Of a stretch of 64,000 nt of DNA, positions 25,069 to 33,395 are shown piece after piece. The stretch lies in IMG/VR virus record IMGVR_UViG_3300021957_000014, positions 22,213-86,212 of that record; one strand, 5' to 3'. The first letter of the stretch is position 1; every line of letters starts with the position of its first letter. Made by a program: the position numbers and the translations under genes. This DNA comes from a virus. The notes under the pieces are model-generated. The model searched no databases and was not told the origin of the DNA. It saw nothing but the letters and a program-made list of their open reading frames with translations.

Positions 25069-25660
25069 ACGAATCAGTGTGTAAATGATAGTAAACTTCC
25101 TTTAAAGTTTCCTTGTCACTCTGCACGTCTTGGTAGTTTGCATGTGCTTGTAGTGTCACGTCTGCAATCTCATAGTCGGGATAGGACGTAATCAGTTTGT
25201 AGATAAGTCCAGCAACGTCTTGGTGTTTGACACTAGGTAGATTCTCATCGTTGAGAAGACCTAAATTGATTGTGGTCATTTTATATCTCTTCTTAGAATT
25301 GTATTGTAGATTATTTGCAAGGTGATTGAGTTGTGCTTTCTCTGATGCGTAAACAAATCCTTTTGAAATATTCGGCTGGGCTGCTCGACTTGAGATATTG
25401 ATAATAGTCTTAGACTTGTCTGTCTCCCATGCCTTATGTGCAATCGATAGAATCTTAGATTGGTCTACATGTGCAAGATTGATTAGAACATCACAAGGTC
25501 TATGACCGCTGCTGAATAACCAGCAGTTAGTTCCATTCATTGTAATGTCTTCACAACGAATTGTGTCTACTGTAATAACCTCTCCTTGAAAGGGTGTTGC
25601 TTCTAGTGTGTCTTTGATTGTCTTTGCAAGACCACTACTTCCTGTTATTGCTACTCTCAT
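25064..25660 (-). CDS. SDR-like NAD(P)-binding protein
   Basis: 198 aa from ATG 25660 (a GTG lies 9 nt further upstream). Rossmann opening VAITGSSGLAKTI, then CDVLINLAHVD, IINISSRAA and YASEKAQLNHL, the Ser...YxxxK arrangement of short-chain dehydrogenases (YASEK). The C-terminus is short. It overlaps the radical SAM gene by 26 nt. A sugar- or nucleotide-sugar substrate is possible. Activity not determined. Confidence 0.75.
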   Translation of the reverse strand: MRVAITGSSGLAKTIKDTLEATPFQGEVITVDTIRCEDITMNGTNCWLFSSGHRPCDVLINLAHVDQSKILSIAHKAWETDKSKTIINISSRAAQPNISKGFVYASEKAQLNHLANNLQYNSKKRYKMTTINLGLLNDENLPSVKHQDVAGLIYKLITSYPDYEIADVTLQAHANYQDVQSDKETLKEVYYHLHTDSL

Positions 25661-26591
25661 AATATTCACTCACTATGTCGAAAGATTGCTTGCCGAACAA
25701 GCTGCCATCGACACTGCACTTGTTACAGGGGGACATAGACCTGTCACCCTTCATTAATTTCTTTCTAATCTTATTCATAGGTTTAGAGAACCATACATTA
25801 TGTAGGGTCTCTGATAACAAGTTGCCTACAACATGTTCTCTACCCCAGTCATTGGAACAGAATAAAACATCACCATTCCAATCAACAAACATTTTATAAA
25901 AAGGATAATGACACGGTTTACCTTGTAACGCTTCAATTGTACTCTCCTCAATTCCTACCCAATCCATTACACCACTTCTATTGTTTAGTATCAATCCATG
26001 ATTTGCCATGTCACCCCAATGCATACGATACTTGTATTTCGTTTCGGGAATCGTTTTCATTATCTTATCGAAGTGTTCCATCTGTTCGATACCATCATAT
26101 AGATTGATGTAGAGTAAATCCAATCCACTAAATTCGAATAACTCTTCTGCATATTCTCTAGTGAGTTTATCTCCGTTCGTGTTGCATTCTATTGTTGCAT
26201 AAGGAACTGCTGACCTAAAGGTATGAACGATTTCTCTGAACCTTGGGTTAAGTAGATTCTCTCCGTATCCACTTAAAGATATCTTCCCTCTAAATCCATT
26301 CTTATGTAATTCATCTCCAATGGTCTTTGCAGCCTTGGGAGTCATATGTAAATTTCTATTTGGGAATACTTCGGGATTTGCACGTGGACAAAATGAACAT
26401 GTCCTGTTGCATAACTCTGTAGTGTTAACTTCAACTGTAAGAATAGAACTGAGTTCATTCAGTTGGTCTTGTCGACTCCAATGTTTCTCTTCCTGTTCTC
26501 TACGATGTTCTAGAAAGTCGTATTGGTCTACTGCTTTAATCGGTATGTTACGTATCGACACGCCTGCACCTAATGTGTCTTTCTTCTCCAT
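25635..26591 (-). CDS. Radical SAM protein with SPASM-like C-terminus
   Basis: 318 aa from ATG 26591; an ATG at 26633 would overlap the upstream gene by 86 nt. The 4Fe-4S motif is CNRTCSFC (C-x3-C-x2-C, Cys 61/65/68), followed by SGYGENLLNP and ECNTNGDKL. The C-terminal region has CHYPFYKMFVDWNGDVLFCSNDWG split as CHYPFYKM and DVLFCSNDW, then MSPCNKCS, which resembles a SPASM auxiliary-cluster domain. Substrate unknown. It forms a tight cluster with an SDR-like gene and a beta-rich protein. Confidence 0.85.
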   Translation of the reverse strand: MEKKDTLGAGVSIRNIPIKAVDQYDFLEHRREQEEKHWSRQDQLNELSSILTVEVNTTELCNRTCSFCPRANPEVFPNRNLHMTPKAAKTIGDELHKNGFRGKISLSGYGENLLNPRFREIVHTFRSAVPYATIECNTNGDKLTREYAEELFEFSGLDLLYINLYDGIEQMEHFDKIMKTIPETKYKYRMHWGDMANHGLILNNRSGVMDWVGIEESTIEALQGKPCHYPFYKMFVDWNGDVLFCSNDWGREHVVGNLLSETLHNVWFSKPMNKIRKKLMKGDRSMSPCNKCSVDGSLFGKQSFDIVSEYYESSNNRK

Positions 26592-27000
26592 CCAAAACCT
26601 GTTCTTGGTAAGAAAACTCGATTGTGTCGCCAATGTCGATTACTCCTTCAGTAAAGTATTGTGGTATGATAAAAAACTGTGCTGATTTGTCTTCTGAAAT
26701 CATACAACTTTGTGGGTCACCATGTCTATTATAAAGATATGGTCTAATGTGTAATCCGTCTGTTTGCCTGTCGTGTGCTGAGAAAATTAACTCACCATCT
26801 TCAAGATAGAGATTTACAAAGGGGGTATCGTATTGGATTCCTAAGCGGATTGTATATTCAAGGGGAAAGTTTAAACGTAGAACGTCATCTTCAATATCGT
26901 GAAAACGTTCTACGTATCTGTGACTTACTTTGTCTAATTCAAGGGGTAGTACTTCTGATTCCTTAGAAGTAACCACCGTCTCGCACAGTATCATTGTCAT
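26548..27000 (-). CDS. Hypothetical protein coupled to radical SAM gene
   Basis: 150 aa if the ATG at 27000 is used: AAGGAA lies 6 nt upstream of it, while other in-frame ATGs (27015, 27006, 26994) are spaced less well. Beta-rich with LRLNFPLEYTIRLGIQYDTP, FVNLYLEDGELIFSAH and TIEFSYQEQVL. It overlaps both neighbours. Could be the substrate or partner of the radical SAM enzyme; no family recognised. Confidence 0.5.
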   Translation of the reverse strand: MTMILCETVVTSKESEVLPLELDKVSHRYVERFHDIEDDVLRLNFPLEYTIRLGIQYDTPFVNLYLEDGELIFSAHDRQTDGLHIRPYLYNRHGDPQSCMISEDKSAQFFIIPQYFTEGVIDIGDTIEFSYQEQVLDGEERHIRCRRVDT

Positions 27001-28450
27001 TATCATTTCCTTCATCACTGTCGACTGCTGATACGAATGACCCATCATCCTGTAGTGATTGTATTAATTCATCTGTTTGGTCTTGAAATGATTCAATCAA
27101 TTGTGCTTTTGTTTGAGACTTATCAAGTGTAAAGTTTAAATCCGTTCCAGCTTTAATAATAGCACTCTTAGTCATTGCATCTAATTCTGCACTAGACGGA
27201 ATTGTAATTTCGTCATATACTTCTTCTTCTTCAATGTCTGTTTGTGCATCAATCTTTGCTTGTGCAGCTGCAAGTAATTCTTCTTCACTATCATATGAAG
27301 GGATTGTCTTTTCAGCTGGTGCCTTTACTGAGTCACCTGTCTGTAGAGTTTCTGCTCTTGGTTTAAAATTACCACCAGTGATTACTGGTTTTGCTAAGGA
27401 CGATTCAGTTCTAGTATCTTCTTCCTGTACTGAGAACTCTGAACCTAATGGTTCTACTTCGTCTGATACTTCAAACCCTTGGTCTTCTTCAATCTCTTGT
27501 CTGAATGCCTGTTTGGTTTCTTCTACCCTTGCATTGAAATCTGCATCGGTTGAGATTGCTTCATCCCACTCTTCGGGTGTTGCATCATTGATTGATTTGT
27601 AGGACTCATCCGTAATCACTTCGTCAGCAAATGCAACTTCGTTAACTCTATCAACTTCATCAAAGAAAGACTCGGTTGTATTCCCTTGTGGTTGATATCT
27701 TGTATCAGACTGTGGTGTATCTAAAGGAACGAAAGGTTCGACTTCTGTCGGGTCAACAAATGTTGTTTCATTTACTTCTACGTCTGTTCCAACATCAACT
27801 GTATCTTCTGTAGCAGGATTCATTGCACGTGCAAGACCCATGTTACCTGTTGCCTTACTAGGTTTTGCTAGAGGGGTTTGTTGTACAGGTGCTGGTTGTG
27901 GAATTTCGTATCCATGTTTCTTGGCAAGTATTGCGACTTCGTCAGCAGACATTTCAACAAAACCATCTTTGTTTAATGTACCTTGTTTAACACCGATAAC
28001 TCCGTCACCGTTTAAGTCAACACCAATCCCATGTGATGCAAGAACAGCTTCAAGTTGTGCAATCTTATTGTTTGCTTCTTTCCTTGCAATCCTTTCGTCT
28101 GCAAGTCTTTGCTGTTGTTCTTGTTGTGATTTTTCAAATGCCTGTGCCTTTGCAAGTTGGTCAGCAGCGATAAGTTCTTGAGACCTACGTTGTGCATTCT
28201 CGACAATCTGATTGTACTCTGCTAATCCAGCAGCGTATTCTTCGGTTACAGTATGCAATGGTACAAGTTCACCTTGGGTGACCTTACCACTTTGTAGATG
28301 TGATTGAATCAGTGCATTAACAACCCCAGCACTGTTGACGGTAAATCCTACTTTGTAGTCAGCAATTCTTTGTTGAATTCTTTCTAACTCTGTAGGTTCG
28401 GGTTTTTCTTGTGCAAACTGTGACACAGTTTGATTTTCATTTGTTGCCAT
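26963..28450 (-). CDS. Long acidic low-complexity protein, probable virion-associated
   Basis: 495 aa. N-terminal 130 residues form a Gln/Ala-rich coiled coil (QRRSQELIAADQLAKAQAF, QQEQQQRLADERIAR), followed by an EF-hand-like DLNGDGVIGV segment near 144-153, and then a long acidic, Thr/Glu-rich disordered region. The C-terminal 60 residues contain a SAP-like LDAMTKSAIIKAGTDLN helix pair. No T4 counterpart. A late CTAAATAA box near 28560 and size suggest a structural or scaffolding role. Confidence 0.55.
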   Translation of the reverse strand: MATNENQTVSQFAQEKPEPTELERIQQRIADYKVGFTVNSAGVVNALIQSHLQSGKVTQGELVPLHTVTEEYAAGLAEYNQIVENAQRRSQELIAADQLAKAQAFEKSQQEQQQRLADERIARKEANNKIAQLEAVLASHGIGVDLNGDGVIGVKQGTLNKDGFVEMSADEVAILAKKHGYEIPQPAPVQQTPLAKPSKATGNMGLARAMNPATEDTVDVGTDVEVNETTFVDPTEVEPFVPLDTPQSDTRYQPQGNTTESFFDEVDRVNEVAFADEVITDESYKSINDATPEEWDEAISTDADFNARVEETKQAFRQEIEEDQGFEVSDEVEPLGSEFSVQEEDTRTESSLAKPVITGGNFKPRAETLQTGDSVKAPAEKTIPSYDSEEELLAAAQAKIDAQTDIEEEEVYDEITIPSSAELDAMTKSAIIKAGTDLNFTLDKSQTKAQLIESFQDQTDELIQSLQDDGSFVSAVDSDEGNDNDNDTVRDGGYF

Positions 28451-28498
28451 AATTTAGGTTTCTCCATGGAGCAGAACTAGACTAGAAAGTTGTTTACT

Positions 28499-28518
28499 GA
28501 AGTTGATATATCAACTTC
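28499..28518. repeat. Perfect 20-bp palindrome
   Basis: GAAGTTGATATATCAACTTC reads the same on both strands, in the 110-nt gap upstream of the 495-aa gene. On the plus strand it is followed by CCCTTTTT. No plus-strand gene is nearby, so an operator or a transcript-processing hairpin is as likely as a terminator. Confidence 0.7.
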
Positions 28519-28560
28519 CCTTTTTAATATGTATAGTCTCGGTCTACTGTAATTATTTAG

Positions 28561-29076
28561 TTAACAATTAATCTCGGGAAAGGCTTCTTTCACGATATTT
28601 GCTGTGATATTTGGGAATGCCCAAGTACCGTCTTTAACGAGGTCAAGCAGTTCTGCTTCTTCTTTAGGGATGCCTTCAAGAAGACCAATCCACATTGCCT
28701 CTCTCTTAGTTGCAGAGATTTGTTCCGTAACAAAATACTGGAACAACCTATGTTCAAATCTAAGTGATGTTTCTGTTAAATCAGAGCTAGGTGCTGAGTT
28801 CTCTCTGTAAGGTGTTTTGCCTTCGGGTAAGACGGTTGTAATATTCTCATCGAATTGCCACTGCAATACTTTCTTAACTCCACCGTTAGTTTCATTGAAT
28901 ACTTTCAATCCGTTAACTGCTTTTGCTGAATCAGTCTCAGCAACGATATTTGCTTGACATAGTATTTCATATACGTCTGCATTTTTCTGAAGCTTTACTC
29001 TTTCGGTAATCAACTTCATTTTAGGTTTATTGGGAGCTCCCTTCGGTCTTCCTCTTCCTCTTTTTTTCTCGGTCAT
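28561..29076 (-). CDS. AT-hook-containing conserved phage protein
   Basis: 171 aa. The N-terminus carries KKRGRGRPKGAPNKPK, a textbook AT-hook core (GRPKG), followed by a helical region with VYEILCQANIVAETDSAKA and a C-terminal acidic domain (MWIGLLEGIPKEEAELLDLV). Proteins of this type precede RNase H in marine T4-like phages. Probably binds DNA; role in replication inferred from coupling to rnh (overlap of 4 nt). Confidence 0.7.
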   Translation of the reverse strand: MTEKKRGRGRPKGAPNKPKMKLITERVKLQKNADVYEILCQANIVAETDSAKAVNGLKVFNETNGGVKKVLQWQFDENITTVLPEGKTPYRENSAPSSDLTETSLRFEHRLFQYFVTEQISATKREAMWIGLLEGIPKEEAELLDLVKDGTWAFPNITANIVKEAFPEINC

Positions 29077-29915
29077 AATGTAAAATCCTCTACATGGTTT
29101 AACAACTGGTCTAGTCGATGTGTTCTTAAATAATCAAAGACTTTACCCTTTACTGGTGCTGTCTTTTCAAACTCATCTAATATATTCTTTTCTATATCAG
29201 TTGGTATAAACTCTAAATCAATTAGAGTTTGGTTTCTTAAATAGTTACGATAGTATTTATCGTCACTCTCAATTGTAATTCTTAAGTACTTATCTTTGAC
29301 AGGCTTCCTTAAAGGTGTTTGTCTAATACCTAAGTCCAAGCAATCATCATTAGATAGAATGTTTGGAACTCCGTCTGACTTATCACCAGTAAGAATATGT
29401 TCTCTCAAAAATAAATCGGGGTCTTCAACTGTAATAAGTTTATTAAGGTTGGGACTCCATTGAGTTACGTACTTGTATTTATGGAGTTGCTGAAAGTCTT
29501 TATCTCCACTTACTATCATGACCTTCTCTCCGAAGGGTGCATGTTTAGTTAACACTGCAATGATATCATCAGCTTCACACTTCTCGACATACATATAACG
29601 GTATGGAAAGTTCTCTTTGATTTCCATCTTCACCTTATGAAGTGTATCAAATATTAATCCCCAGTCTTTGTTATCTGCTTCTCTAGACTTCTTACGATTT
29701 GCTTTGTACTGTGGGAAGTAGTCTCGTCTCCATGGATGTGATGCATCCGTACAAAGAGTAATCTCTCCATACTCTGCAGCGTACTTCCTTTGATATCCTC
29801 GAACTGAATTGAGAATCATGTGTCTTAACATGTCCTCACTTACTTCTCCGTTGTTCATTTTTAGTTGAACCATTAAACCAGCAATGATGGTTTGTGTAAA
29901 GTCTATTAGAATCAT
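29073..29915 (-). CDS. rnh: RNase H / 5'-3' flap exonuclease
   Basis: 280 aa (T4 RNase H 305 aa). FEN-1/5'-nuclease features: ILIDFTQTIIAG (first Asp), DASHPWRRDYFPQYKANRKKS (the bridge with Arg/Lys), VEKCEADDIIAVL (acidic cluster E-A-D-D), VSGDKDFQQL and HILTGDKSDGVPNIL. It removes RNA primers from Okazaki fragments. Coupled to its neighbours by ATGA overlaps. Confidence 0.92.
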   Translation of the reverse strand: MILIDFTQTIIAGLMVQLKMNNGEVSEDMLRHMILNSVRGYQRKYAAEYGEITLCTDASHPWRRDYFPQYKANRKKSREADNKDWGLIFDTLHKVKMEIKENFPYRYMYVEKCEADDIIAVLTKHAPFGEKVMIVSGDKDFQQLHKYKYVTQWSPNLNKLITVEDPDLFLREHILTGDKSDGVPNILSNDDCLDLGIRQTPLRKPVKDKYLRITIESDDKYYRNYLRNQTLIDLEFIPTDIEKNILDEFEKTAPVKGKVFDYLRTHRLDQLLNHVEDFTL

Positions 29916-30625
29916 TTTACCACTTTCAATAATAATGTATTTTTGGTAATCAAGTCGTTTCCGTCTTTCAACTTCGACCTAGGAATCTCATCCATAAATC
30001 CACGAGCAATAATATTACCACCTGTTACTAGTCTATCAAGCAACTTGTAATCTGTCAAGGTCTTTTCTTTACATGAGTCATACCCAGTAATTCTAGAACC
30101 TTTGACTGCAAGATGTCCACTGAAGTGTGTAAACTTTTTAGATGCAGTATTGTATGTGAACAAGTCTAATGCTCTTGGTATCTCTTCCTTGTCTATAGAC
30201 TTGTAACCTTCCCACTCTTCTAAGAACGGAAGCTTCCTTACCATTCTCTTAGGGGTCATAGGTCTGACCTTACGAACTGGTTTGTACTCGTCACAATACT
30301 TATCGATATCGGATTCGATACCCTCTAAGAATTTGATGTAGTTTTTCTTTTGTGTTTTAGTGAGAAAGTTAAAGGCCTCTTCTAATTGTTCACAACCTTC
30401 TTTGTTCTTAACTTCGAGTTGTGCTTGAAGTGTTTTACCTTTCATGAAGGTAATTACTTTAGAACTATAATCTAGTTGCTTAAGATATTTGTACATTGAG
30501 AAGGAGCTCTTCTTATCGTCCATAAAGGAATCGATTTGGAACTCAACTTCATCATAGGCATCGATTGCTTTCTCACGCATTCGGTCTTGGATATTTATTT
30601 TTTTGGGTTCAGTTTTCATAATCAT
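29912..30625 (-). CDS. Conserved phage protein, leaderless early gene
   Basis: 237 aa from ATG 30625 (a second ATG two codons on). The promoter TATACT box lies exactly 6 nt upstream of 30625, so the 12 extra codons of the longer frame would precede +1. Sequence is helical and Lys/Glu-rich with CEQLEEAFNFLTKTQKKNY, RPMTPKRMVRKLPFLEEWEG and RALDLFTYNTASKKF. It is commonly seen next to rnh in marine T4-like phages; function unknown. Confidence 0.65.
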   Translation of the reverse strand: MIMKTEPKKINIQDRMREKAIDAYDEVEFQIDSFMDDKKSSFSMYKYLKQLDYSSKVITFMKGKTLQAQLEVKNKEGCEQLEEAFNFLTKTQKKNYIKFLEGIESDIDKYCDEYKPVRKVRPMTPKRMVRKLPFLEEWEGYKSIDKEEIPRALDLFTYNTASKKFTHFSGHLAVKGSRITGYDSCKEKTLTDYKLLDRLVTGGNIIARGFMDEIPRSKLKDGNDLITKNTLLLKVVK

Positions 30626-30631
30626 GTGAGC

Positions 30632-30661
30632 AGTATATAATAAAGCCAGGGGCGTTGTCAA
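30632..30661 (-). promoter_or_regulatory. Early sigma70-type promoter, leaderless geometry
   Basis: TTGACA, 18-bp spacer, TATACT, 6 nt (GCTCAC), ATG at 30625. +1 would be the A of the start codon. Confidence 0.8.
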
Positions 30662-30674
30662 GTTGATTTATAAA

Positions 30675-32057
30675 TTAACTATCATCCCTTTCATCACGTT
30701 TGTTTGTAATCATGAACTTACGTGCTGGGTTTATCATTAAGTTTGCACGTTGCATCAAGTCACGGTTCGCAAGAAACGGTATTGCACCTCTAGTATCTAA
30801 ACTAACTTCTTGTTCGTATATAGTGTTTAGGAAATTTAACTCAAGTTCTACGACTGGTCTGTCTTCAGCTGGTTTCAATAAAGTAACCATTCTCTTTAAT
30901 GGTTTCTTATACTTAACACCCTCTGTTGTCCATGTAACTATCTTACCCTTGACCTTTAAATCTTCTGCATGAAGTGAACAAGCTGAAACTGAATTACCTG
31001 TATCTAACTTCACTGTCATCTCTTGACCTTCAATCTCTATGGTTTCTAATACACCACACTCTGTTGGTGACTTCTTCCATATGTCTCGGTCTTTGTAAAT
31101 CTTAAGAACCATCTTAACAATGTCCTCACCGATAACACTAGAGATTCCTTCAGTGCCTGGCGAATGATTTACTTCCAATAGGTATGGTGGTTCGGTCTTT
31201 CTGTTTTTGCTAGGAATAAAGTCGACACCACACCATTGTCCGTTGACGGCTTTGCTAGCTCTTAGACAAATATCTTTTTCCATCTCTGTCAATGTAACTG
31301 ATTGTGCATCTGCACCTTGGGATACATTACTTCTGAAATCATCTGTAATTTTGTTTCGTCTCATTGCACCAACGATTTCTCTGTTGACAATGACTACACG
31401 TACATCGTAATCTGATTCGATATACTCTTGTAATAGAATATCACAGTAAGGGTCAATCTTATAAATCAAGCTGACCTGTGATTGTAATGAACGTTCTGTT
31501 TCGATTAATAGAACACCCACACCTTTAGAACCCTGTAATGTTTTAAGTATCATCGGGAAGTTATTATCTAATGCTTCGTGAGCTCTATCTACAGTCTCGG
31601 GTTCATCGTTTGGAATCAATACGGTACGTGGTTGGTTTAGACCTATCTCTTGCAGTCTCAGATACGTTCTAAACTTGTCTGAACAAACTTCGATACATTC
31701 CCTAGGGTTACACGTTGCAATGCCGTAGCGTTCAATCTGAGAGATTAAATCGAGGTAGGAATCTTTAGTGTTTACTGCACCACGAATCATAACTAATGTG
31801 TCTGCATCAATCTCGAATCCTTTCTCATCGTCTGCATTGTGAATAGTAATCTCACCACTATCCTCATCACGTTCTAAGTATGCACCATTGATACGCACGT
31901 TGTAAACATCCATGCCCATCTTCTCTGCAACACTAACTATCTTACCACTGGTAGATTTCTTTGATTGTTTCTTAGGACGTTCTGCAAGAACGACAAGGCG
32001 ATAGGGGTCGGACTTCTTAATGTCTTCTTCGACTATTAATTCTTGAAATGATTTCAT
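30675..32057 (-). CDS. RimK-like ATP-grasp ligase fused to a RimB/retropepsin-like protease domain
   Basis: 460 aa. Residues 20-130 form the RimK N-terminal domain; ATP-grasp follows, with LKTLQGSKGVGV (171-182), QEYIESDYDVRVV (210-222), GAMRRNKITDDFRSN (230-244), AVNGQWCGVDF (270-280) and EVNHSPGTEG (295-304). All match the RimK family, which adds glutamates to the C-terminus of ribosomal protein S6. From 333 on is a second domain with LDTGNSVSACSL (351-362), the Asp-Thr-Gly active-site pattern of the aspartyl-type 'ATP-dependent zinc protease'/RimB family. Such genes adjoin rimK in bacteria, but here they are one chain. Target in the phage context is unknown. Confidence 0.85.
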   Translation of the reverse strand: MKSFQELIVEEDIKKSDPYRLVVLAERPKKQSKKSTSGKIVSVAEKMGMDVYNVRINGAYLERDEDSGEITIHNADDEKGFEIDADTLVMIRGAVNTKDSYLDLISQIERYGIATCNPRECIEVCSDKFRTYLRLQEIGLNQPRTVLIPNDEPETVDRAHEALDNNFPMILKTLQGSKGVGVLLIETERSLQSQVSLIYKIDPYCDILLQEYIESDYDVRVVIVNREIVGAMRRNKITDDFRSNVSQGADAQSVTLTEMEKDICLRASKAVNGQWCGVDFIPSKNRKTEPPYLLEVNHSPGTEGISSVIGEDIVKMVLKIYKDRDIWKKSPTECGVLETIEIEGQEMTVKLDTGNSVSACSLHAEDLKVKGKIVTWTTEGVKYKKPLKRMVTLLKPAEDRPVVELELNFLNTIYEQEVSLDTRGAIPFLANRDLMQRANLMINPARKFMITNKRDERDDS

Positions 32058-32434
32058 TTCTTTAATCCCACCTGTATGGCTTGTTCTTCTAATGGGGTTA
32101 ATGGTTTCTTATGCAACTCTACAAAGTATTCTGCATCCACCAACACCAATGGTTTACTTCTATTTCTTTTAATCACAACAATGGGTTCGTACTTACCACA
32201 ATTGCTTTCTGCTTGTGTATATGCATTCCACACGTTAACTGCTTCTTGGTTCTTGCACTCTACACTGTATGGAAATAATCTTCGGGACTCTGTACCTAGG
32301 ATGATGTCCTCGCCTTGAGAACCCATAGGTCTTGATTCAGAATCTTCGGGGTCTAAGTCTAACTTCTCTACAAGTAAGTCCCTAAACCACTGTTGTAGTT
32401 TACGACCTTTAGCTTTTGCTGATGATGTCTTCAT
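32054..32434 (-). CDS. PD-(D/E)XK nuclease-like protein
   Basis: 126 aa. Motifs: KAKGRKLQQWFRDLLVE helix, GSQGEDIILG (acidic residue) and PYSVECKNQEAVNVWNA (E-C-K), a resolvase/VRR-type nuclease core. It resembles small endonuclease-like genes of marine T4-like phages. May act on branched or phage recombination intermediates. ATGA overlap with the RimK-like gene. Confidence 0.75.
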   Translation of the reverse strand: MKTSSAKAKGRKLQQWFRDLLVEKLDLDPEDSESRPMGSQGEDIILGTESRRLFPYSVECKNQEAVNVWNAYTQAESNCGKYEPIVVIKRNRSKPLVLVDAEYFVELHKKPLTPLEEQAIQVGLKK

Positions 32435-32735
32435 TAAATTTTATACTCACTCCACAACCACAACTGGCTTCTTCATTTGGATTCTGAAACGTAAATGTTT
32501 CATTCAATCCTTGTTTCTCATAATCTAGTGTCATTCCATTTAAAAAAGGTTGACTCATTGTATCTATTAAAAATTTAAAGTTACCGTAATCTAATTCTAA
32601 ATCACCGTCTCTGAATTCATCTTCTACAAAAACATATTCATAACCACTGCAACCACCACCAGTAACACCCATTCTAACTGAGTCTACTTTCTTCTCTATA
32701 AGCTTTGCAATTGCAATGTCTGTGACTTCTATCAT
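32409..32735 (-). CDS. A-type iron-sulfur carrier (IscA/ErpA/HesB-like)
   Basis: 108 aa, the standard A-type length. Three conserved cysteines: Cys29 in VTGGGCSGYEY and the CGC pair in SCGCGVSIKF (Cys92, Cys94). These bind Fe or Fe-S clusters for delivery. The window encodes a radical SAM protein and iron enzymes (NrdB, 2OG oxygenases), which may benefit. A late TATAAATA box lies 6 nt before the ATG, one nt off leaderless spacing, so the gene is probably late. Confidence 0.9.
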   Translation of the reverse strand: MIEVTDIAIAKLIEKKVDSVRMGVTGGGCSGYEYVFVEDEFRDGDLELDYGNFKFLIDTMSQPFLNGMTLDYEKQGLNETFTFQNPNEEASCGCGVSIKFNEDIISKS

Positions 32736-32741
32736 AAGAAG

Positions 32742-32749
32742 TATTTATA
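32742..32749 (-). promoter_or_regulatory. Late promoter TATAAATA before the A-type Fe-S gene
   Basis: Box overlaps the stop codon of the carbamoyltransferase C-terminal gene; 6 nt to the ATG at 32735. Confidence 0.6.
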
Positions 32750-33395
32750 CTTCTGACTCCCACACACCATCTTGTTCTGCATCATTTTTTAAATCTTTTG
32801 ATTTCTTAGGTCGAATTAATTCGTATGGAATACCATCTGGCTGGTCTTCGGGTACGTAAAGGAATCCAATGTCGGAACGATTACATGTGTCGACTGCATC
32901 AAAGATTGTTTCCACTAGAGCTTCTCCACCTAAATTAAATGAAGTATTAAATATAATGGGGGTGCCATTCTTTTCACCCAAGGCTTTAATTAAATTGTAA
33001 TAATTTTTATTCTGCTCTTGAGTAACAGTTTGAATACGACATGTTCCGTCTGCATGAACGATAGCAGGAATCTCTTTGTATGCTTTCTCTTTGCATTGAA
33101 TTGCAAACGACATATAAGGTGACTCTTCTAACTGCAACATCTCAAAATATTCATGTGCATGTTCTTTTAATACAGTACCAGCAAACGGTCTATAATATTC
33201 TCTCTTCTTAATTGTATTTACAATTTGCTTTGCATCGGGATTAGTAGGGTCAAATAAAATACTACGATTACCTAATGCACGTGGGCCCCATTCAGAACTA
33301 CCTTGGAACATTGCAACAACTTGTTTCTCTTCAACCAGTAATCTAATTACTTCGTCTTGGTCTCTAATGATTTCTAATATTCTATTCTTACTCAC
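32745..33395 (-). CDS. Carbamoyltransferase, C-terminal (Carbam_trans_C) subunit
   Basis: 216 aa from GTG 33395 (the frame upstream to 33452 overlaps the N-terminal gene). It carries the YrdC-like/C-terminal domain: VVAMFQGSSEWGPRALGNRSIL (in parts FQGSSEWGPRALGNRS), REYYRPFAGTVL, MSFAIQC, DGTCRIQTVT and FNTSFNLGGEALVET. This domain makes carbamoyl-adenylate in TobZ/NodU-type O-carbamoyltransferases. It is normally fused to the Kae1-like half; here it is a separate, 8-nt-overlapping frame. Confidence 0.85.
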   Translation of the reverse strand: MSKNRILEIIRDQDEVIRLLVEEKQVVAMFQGSSEWGPRALGNRSILFDPTNPDAKQIVNTIKKREYYRPFAGTVLKEHAHEYFEMLQLEESPYMSFAIQCKEKAYKEIPAIVHADGTCRIQTVTQEQNKNYYNLIKALGEKNGTPIIFNTSFNLGGEALVETIFDAVDTCNRSDIGFLYVPEDQPDGIPYELIRPKKSKDLKNDAEQDGVWESEV

